Positions 60,099-64,000 of a stretch of DNA of 64,000 nucleotides are shown in pieces. Source of the DNA: Barnesiella propionica (GTDB lineage Bacteria > Bacteroidota > Bacteroidia > Bacteroidales > Barnesiellaceae); assembly GCF_025567045.1 (NCBI RefSeq), contig NZ_JAOQJK010000001.1:62001-126000 (forward strand), written 5' to 3'. Both the position numbers and the translations under genes were made by a program. How positions within the stretch are numbered: position 1 is the stretch's first letter; every line of letters begins with the position of its first letter. The notes beneath the pieces are model-generated. The model saw only the letters and a program-made list of their open reading frames with translations. It had not been told where the DNA came from and made no database searches.

Positions 60099-62393
60099 CT
60101 ATTCAGCGATAAAAGAATAAATACCGGCAGGGCAACTAAAAGTAATATACCTATCTGTCACTATTCCCTCCGATACAATACCGTTATCGACATACTTTCC
60201 ATGGCTCCAGACCAAGCGATCGTTTATTTTTATCACTTTATATTTCCTTAGTTTCGGAATACCTATCGTTGCATTCGATCCTTCGGGAACTCCTGCCTGC
60301 AAATAAAATTTCTTGTCTTTAACCTGAAACGCCGATTTGATCTCGCCTTTTACCGAAGGCACTTTCGTTTCGGCATATTTCAAGGGACCGGGCTGTGGCA
60401 TAATCCGGAATTTTTCAAACCCGGGAGTGACTGGCGATACCCCGCAAATATATTGAGAACAGACAACTAACCCGCCGCCACTCCAGCCATGATTAACGGT
60501 TCCCCCTCCGAAACCGTCTTTTCCGATCCCCCACCCTTCGAACAATGTAGTATAGTCGGGATGATTCACCATATAGGCAAAACGTTTCTCATGCCGTGCT
60601 ATAGCTTCTTTTTCATATCCCATTAGCATCATCGCTTCGAAAACATATTTCTCCATATAAGGGCTGGCATGTTCTTCCTGCTTAAAAATATTCAATATTG
60701 AAGGATATTTGGATTTATCGGCAATACCCGAAACAACAGCCAAAGCCTGTACCCGGTCATCGACAGCCCCTTCATAGAGAGGATGGCGATATGCATTCCC
60801 ATTCCAGAATTGCCCGTTGAACGATTTCTTAAATTTTTCCAGGAATGCTCCGTAAGACATTGCATCGTTCGCATAATCCAGCTCGACAGCCATATTATAC
60901 ATGCCGCGAACAGCTATATAATACCAAAGGTTATATAGCAAAACCATATCTTTATGCTCTCCCCAGTCTCCCCATGTCCAGTCTCCATTCCTGAATTTCA
61001 TCGTTCCTTTTCCATCCGGCTCCCACAATTCCAAATACTTTTTTATCTTAGGGTACAACTCTTTAATCAACGTCTTATCGGCTGAATACATGTAATAATA
61101 CCATATGCCATATTCACCTATTGTAGCCAGAACCTGTCCGGGAAGTTCATCGAACCAGTTACCGGCCGGAACGGGAGCGAACATGCTTCCGTCAGGACGC
61201 TGCCAGTTCACCGTTTCTTCAAGCCACTTCCTCACAAGCTTATGACTCGAAACCGACAAAGCATAATATGCTTCTAATGATTCATTAACAGCATCGCCCG
61301 CCCACTGGGCTCTCTCCCTGTCGGGACAATCCATAAAATTATCCCGCATTGTAATATACAAAGAGCGACAGGATTTTTTCCATAGCCGGTTCAAAAAATC
61401 ATCGGAACAATTAAAATAACCTGAAAAATCGGCATCATATCCCGTCTCTCTATAACGCACATCTATAACTTCGGCGCCGTCAGGAATAACATAATACATT
61501 TTATGTCCGTTGATCCAGGCCAGATGTTCATACTCTTGTATTCCGTCTTTCGTAATATATTCTCCATATATGCAGGTAGAAGGGCTGAAAAGCAGATAAC
61601 TGTCCGTAAACATCTTCACTGCCCTTCCTTCAGAAGCCTTCAGCTTTATATAAGGGGTGAACTGACAATTATAAGGAAGTTTACATATAAGGGTGTCTCC
61701 GCTTCGATATTTTTCGGGAAACGATTTCAGTCCGTAATTTCTGAACATAGGAATACTACGTCTATGCAATTTATTCCACGGATAGCATCCTGCTTCACCA
61801 AATACACGCACTTCCTGTAATTTATTCGGATCGAAACCGGAAGAAGTCCAGTCCCCTATCTCTTGTCGGGCATCATATGAAACATTCGACTCCGACAGCC
61901 GGAAATTGGGTACAGGCCCTTTACTCATACCATACGATTTCAACACACTTCCTCTCCAGGTCTTATCGCTTATAATCTCCCATTCCGGGGTCACGCATTC
62001 AAAAAGCAAACCTGCTTTCCCACTACTTATATGCGAAAATCCGTCTTTCCCGAAATACCACATAAGTACAGTAACAGTATTTTTTCCTTGCTTCAGCCAA
62101 GGAGCGATATCTATCTCATCGTAATAAGTATCGGTAGGGTTAGGTCCCCTTTTCAAACCTCCTTCGAAAACAACAGGCTCCCCGTTTATCCACAACCAAT
62201 ATTTACTGTCTACGGCTATCCTGGCTATTGCCTGTCCCGGAACTTTAGCAACGTCAGTCTGTTTACAAAACACATACCAGGAATTAGTTACATTCTGATT
62301 ATCAAAAGCAACGATCCATTTTGCTTTCCAGTCGGCAGAATAAACCGTAAAACTGATAAAAAAAACTATTAACGATATTATCCCTTGTTTCAT
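60099..62393 (-). CDS. GH78-like family glycosidase
   Basis: 764 residues with a signal peptide (MKQGIISLIVFFISFTVYSA). Two beta-sandwich modules (ARIAVDSKYWLWINGEPVVFEGG) precede an (alpha/alpha)6 barrel with DNFMDCPDRERAQWAGDAVNESLEAYYALS (key residues DCPDRERAQWAGD), WTWGDWGEHKD and SGGGLVVCSQYI, then a short C-terminal beta domain. It is a shorter and distinct relative of the rhamnosidase downstream, 22 nt away, with the general acid region kept. Its linkage may differ, for example a substituted or methylated rhamnose, which is inference. Confidence 0.88.
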   Translation of the reverse strand: MKQGIISLIVFFISFTVYSADWKAKWIVAFDNQNVTNSWYVFCKQTDVAKVPGQAIARIAVDSKYWLWINGEPVVFEGGLKRGPNPTDTYYDEIDIAPWLKQGKNTVTVLMWYFGKDGFSHISSGKAGLLFECVTPEWEIISDKTWRGSVLKSYGMSKGPVPNFRLSESNVSYDARQEIGDWTSSGFDPNKLQEVRVFGEAGCYPWNKLHRRSIPMFRNYGLKSFPEKYRSGDTLICKLPYNCQFTPYIKLKASEGRAVKMFTDSYLLFSPSTCIYGEYITKDGIQEYEHLAWINGHKMYYVIPDGAEVIDVRYRETGYDADFSGYFNCSDDFLNRLWKKSCRSLYITMRDNFMDCPDRERAQWAGDAVNESLEAYYALSVSSHKLVRKWLEETVNWQRPDGSMFAPVPAGNWFDELPGQVLATIGEYGIWYYYMYSADKTLIKELYPKIKKYLELWEPDGKGTMKFRNGDWTWGDWGEHKDMVLLYNLWYYIAVRGMYNMAVELDYANDAMSYGAFLEKFKKSFNGQFWNGNAYRHPLYEGAVDDRVQALAVVSGIADKSKYPSILNIFKQEEHASPYMEKYVFEAMMLMGYEKEAIARHEKRFAYMVNHPDYTTLFEGWGIGKDGFGGGTVNHGWSGGGLVVCSQYICGVSPVTPGFEKFRIMPQPGPLKYAETKVPSVKGEIKSAFQVKDKKFYLQAGVPEGSNATIGIPKLRKYKVIKINDRLVWSHGKYVDNGIVSEGIVTDRYITFSCPAGIYSFIAE

Positions 62394-62481
62394 AGTTATA
62401 TACAGATTAAGAATTTTTGTTTTTCATTCTCACACCGAAAATCCGCATGTCAATCCGAAGGCTTACAATTACCTACTATTA

Positions 62482-62519
62482 TATCTTCGCGGCACGGCCG
62501 AAACCATATCACGAAGATA
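62482..62519 (-). terminator. Hairpin between the GH3 and GH78 genes
   Basis: TATCTTCG (62482-62489) pairs with CGAAGATA (62512-62519) around a 22-nt loop, directly past the GH3 stop on the minus strand. It may be a weak terminator or mRNA processing site within the operon; no T-run follows. Confidence 0.45.
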
Positions 62520-62523
62520 ATCA

Positions 62524-64000
62524 TTATTTTACTATCACAGTTACAGAACTTTTAATATCGGTAGCAGAAGAAGCGCAATGAAGCGTAAAACGATCCGATT
62601 CTATATTCCAGTCTTTGCTCGTATCATCATAAAAAGCCAGCCTGTCAACCGGTATTTCGACCTTAACGACCGTACTTTCCCCTGCTTTCAGGAACACTTT
62701 TGAAAAACCTTTCAATTCTTTTAACGGGCGTTCTAATGAAGGATTCGACTGGGAAGCATATATCTGCACCGTTTCTGCTCCTGCCATTTTTCCCGTATTG
62801 GTCAACTCCACAGATAAAAGAATCGTTTCATTTTTTCTATATTCTTTTTTATCCGATTTAATTTTACCGAATTTAAAATTGGTATAAGACAATCCATATC
62901 CGAAAGGAAATTGCGGAACAATCTTTTTCGTATCGAACCAACGATAACCGACATATATGTCTTCTTTGTAACAAACATCTGTCCCGTCTCCGGGGAAAGA
63001 CAGGTCTCCATAAAAATGAGCACCGTTGTCTTCTAATCGCTTAGGAATACTAAAAGGAAGTTTCCCGGAAGGATTCACCTTTCCCGAAATAACATTTGCC
63101 GTTGCACTCCCCGCCTCAGATCCCAAATACCATGACTGCATAATTGCCGGGACCTTTTTTACCCAGGGCATTGCCACCGCATTTCCACTGATAAGGATGA
63201 CTCCGGTATTTTTATTTGTATGGCATAGCTTTTCTATCAGTTCATTTTGTCCGTAAGGAAGTTCAAATGTTCTACGGTCTTCCCCTTCACAATCCTGGTA
63301 AAGCTCTTTATTCAACCCGCCGATAAAAAGAACAATGTCCGCAACCTTAGCCTTTTCCAGAGCTTCACCGGCCAGAAGACAATCATCTTGTTTTCGATCC
63401 GAGCTATATCCTTGCACGTATTCGATTACATCGCCGCCAAACTTATCAATCAATCCTTTTAAGGGAGATATTTCCTCTTTTACTTTCAATTCCGAAGAAC
63501 CTCCACCCACGGTCAGCGGTCGGACAGCATTCTCTCCCACAACAAGAATTTTTCGATACTTTCCGGGAATAACCGGAAAAAAATCATTCTGATTTTTCAG
63601 CAACACAATTCCTTCTTCTGCAATTCGCCTCGCCACACCGGCATGCTCTTTTGTTGCAAAACTTCCGTAGGGACGATTCCGGTCCATAGTCGTACGGTAC
63701 ATAAGGCGTAAAATGCGGCGAACCTTGTCATCCAATTCCTTCCCGGTATATTTTCCCGATTTCAAACCGGCCAGATAAGCGTCCGCGAGATAAAAATCTC
63801 TGTAAGTAAACGGATCATTTTCCGGTTGCCGCTTAAACGTCCCCATTTCAATATCCAGCCCGTTCCTCACAGCCTCGTCTGTATCATGAGTACCGTCCCA
63901 GTCACTGACCACGACCCCGTCGAACTTCCAGTCTTCTTTCAACAACTTATTCAGCAGATAATCGTTATGACAACAATGAGTACCTCTTAACTTATTGTAT
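62524..64000 (-). CDS. GH3 family glycosidase, N-terminus beyond the window edge
   Basis: The frame runs through the right edge without a start codon in a natural place; I read 18 further codons above 63945 (…YNKLRGTHCCHNDYLLNKLL). The visible part has the end of the GH3 barrel with the nucleophile Asp in VVVSDWDGTHDT, the second domain (GIVLLKNQNDFFPV, VVGENA, GGGSSELKV, then ILISGNAVAMPWVKKVPAIMQSWYLGSEAG) and a C-terminal fibronectin-III-like domain to SSVTVIVK. It is probably a beta-glucosidase or beta-xylosidase acting with the rhamnosidases, for example on rutinose-type glycosides. Confidence 0.94.
   Translation of the reverse strand, partial: YNKLRGTHCCHNDYLLNKLLKEDWKFDGVVVSDWDGTHDTDEAVRNGLDIEMGTFKRQPENDPFTYRDFYLADAYLAGLKSGKYTGKELDDKVRRILRLMYRTTMDRNRPYGSFATKEHAGVARRIAEEGIVLLKNQNDFFPVIPGKYRKILVVGENAVRPLTVGGGSSELKVKEEISPLKGLIDKFGGDVIEYVQGYSSDRKQDDCLLAGEALEKAKVADIVLFIGGLNKELYQDCEGEDRRTFELPYGQNELIEKLCHTNKNTGVILISGNAVAMPWVKKVPAIMQSWYLGSEAGSATANVISGKVNPSGKLPFSIPKRLEDNGAHFYGDLSFPGDGTDVCYKEDIYVGYRWFDTKKIVPQFPFGYGLSYTNFKFGKIKSDKKEYRKNETILLSVELTNTGKMAGAETVQIYASQSNPSLERPLKELKGFSKVFLKAGESTVVKVEIPVDRLAFYDDTSKDWNIESDRFTLHCASSATDIKSSVTVIVK

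Overview
The window reads as chromosomal DNA of an anaerobic Bacteroidales bacterium (Bacteroidota). The evidence is a set of -7 boxes of the form TAnnTTTG, several with a -33 TTTG 19-20 nt upstream; almost no Shine-Dalgarno sequences; proteins ending in type IX secretion-like sorting tails; an S16 ribosomal protein with a long Ala/Glu/Lys tail; and a tmRNA with the tag GENNYALAA. The genus cannot be fixed from the sequence alone. No rRNA, tRNA, CRISPR array, insertion sequence or prophage was found.

Region 1 (1-14879, all minus strand) is one long exopolysaccharide operon read from a good promoter at 14848-14879. In order of transcription it encodes a receiver protein, an initiating sugar-phosphate transferase with a degenerate receiver fused to its N-terminus, a half-length TolC-like protein, a Wzc-like co-polymerase with a degraded kinase domain, a Wzy-like polymerase, a series of glycosyltransferases, an acetyltransferase, a Wzx flippase and a glycosyltransferase cut by the left edge.

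Region 2 (15192-36937) is mixed: an AraC/GyrI-like regulator; an Opu-type osmolyte ABC importer in one operon with an outer-membrane porin; a DUF5996 protein; an AT-rich pair made of a secreted protein of unknown function and a TIR-TPR protein with an apparently intact NADase motif; a rhomboid protease; PBP1A; a four-gene set (EamA exporter, CAT-like acetyltransferase, epimerase, lipoprotein nitroreductase); rpsP; three proteins with secretion tails; and glycerate kinase.

Region 3 (36938-50570) holds RNA genes and housekeeping genes: a 6S-like RNA candidate with interleaved inverted repeats, ssrA, an NhaC antiporter, DNA polymerase delta', metF, Dps, MgtC, small zinc or cysteine-rich proteins, and an ECF sigma / anti-sigma / envelope protein locus. 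Two intergenic hairpins with matching sequence boxes (near 43500 and 48000) look like members of one small-RNA family.

Region 4 (50712-64000) is the most unusual. A FucP-like transporter, two UroD/MtaA-type methyltransferases, a corrinoid protein and a MetH-activation-domain protein form a minus-strand operon. A divergent AraC regulator separates them from two GH78 alpha-L-rhamnosidase-family proteins and a GH3 glycosidase cut by the right edge. Together they suggest a route that releases sugars from a rhamnosylated, O-methylated compound and removes the methyl group by corrinoid chemistry.
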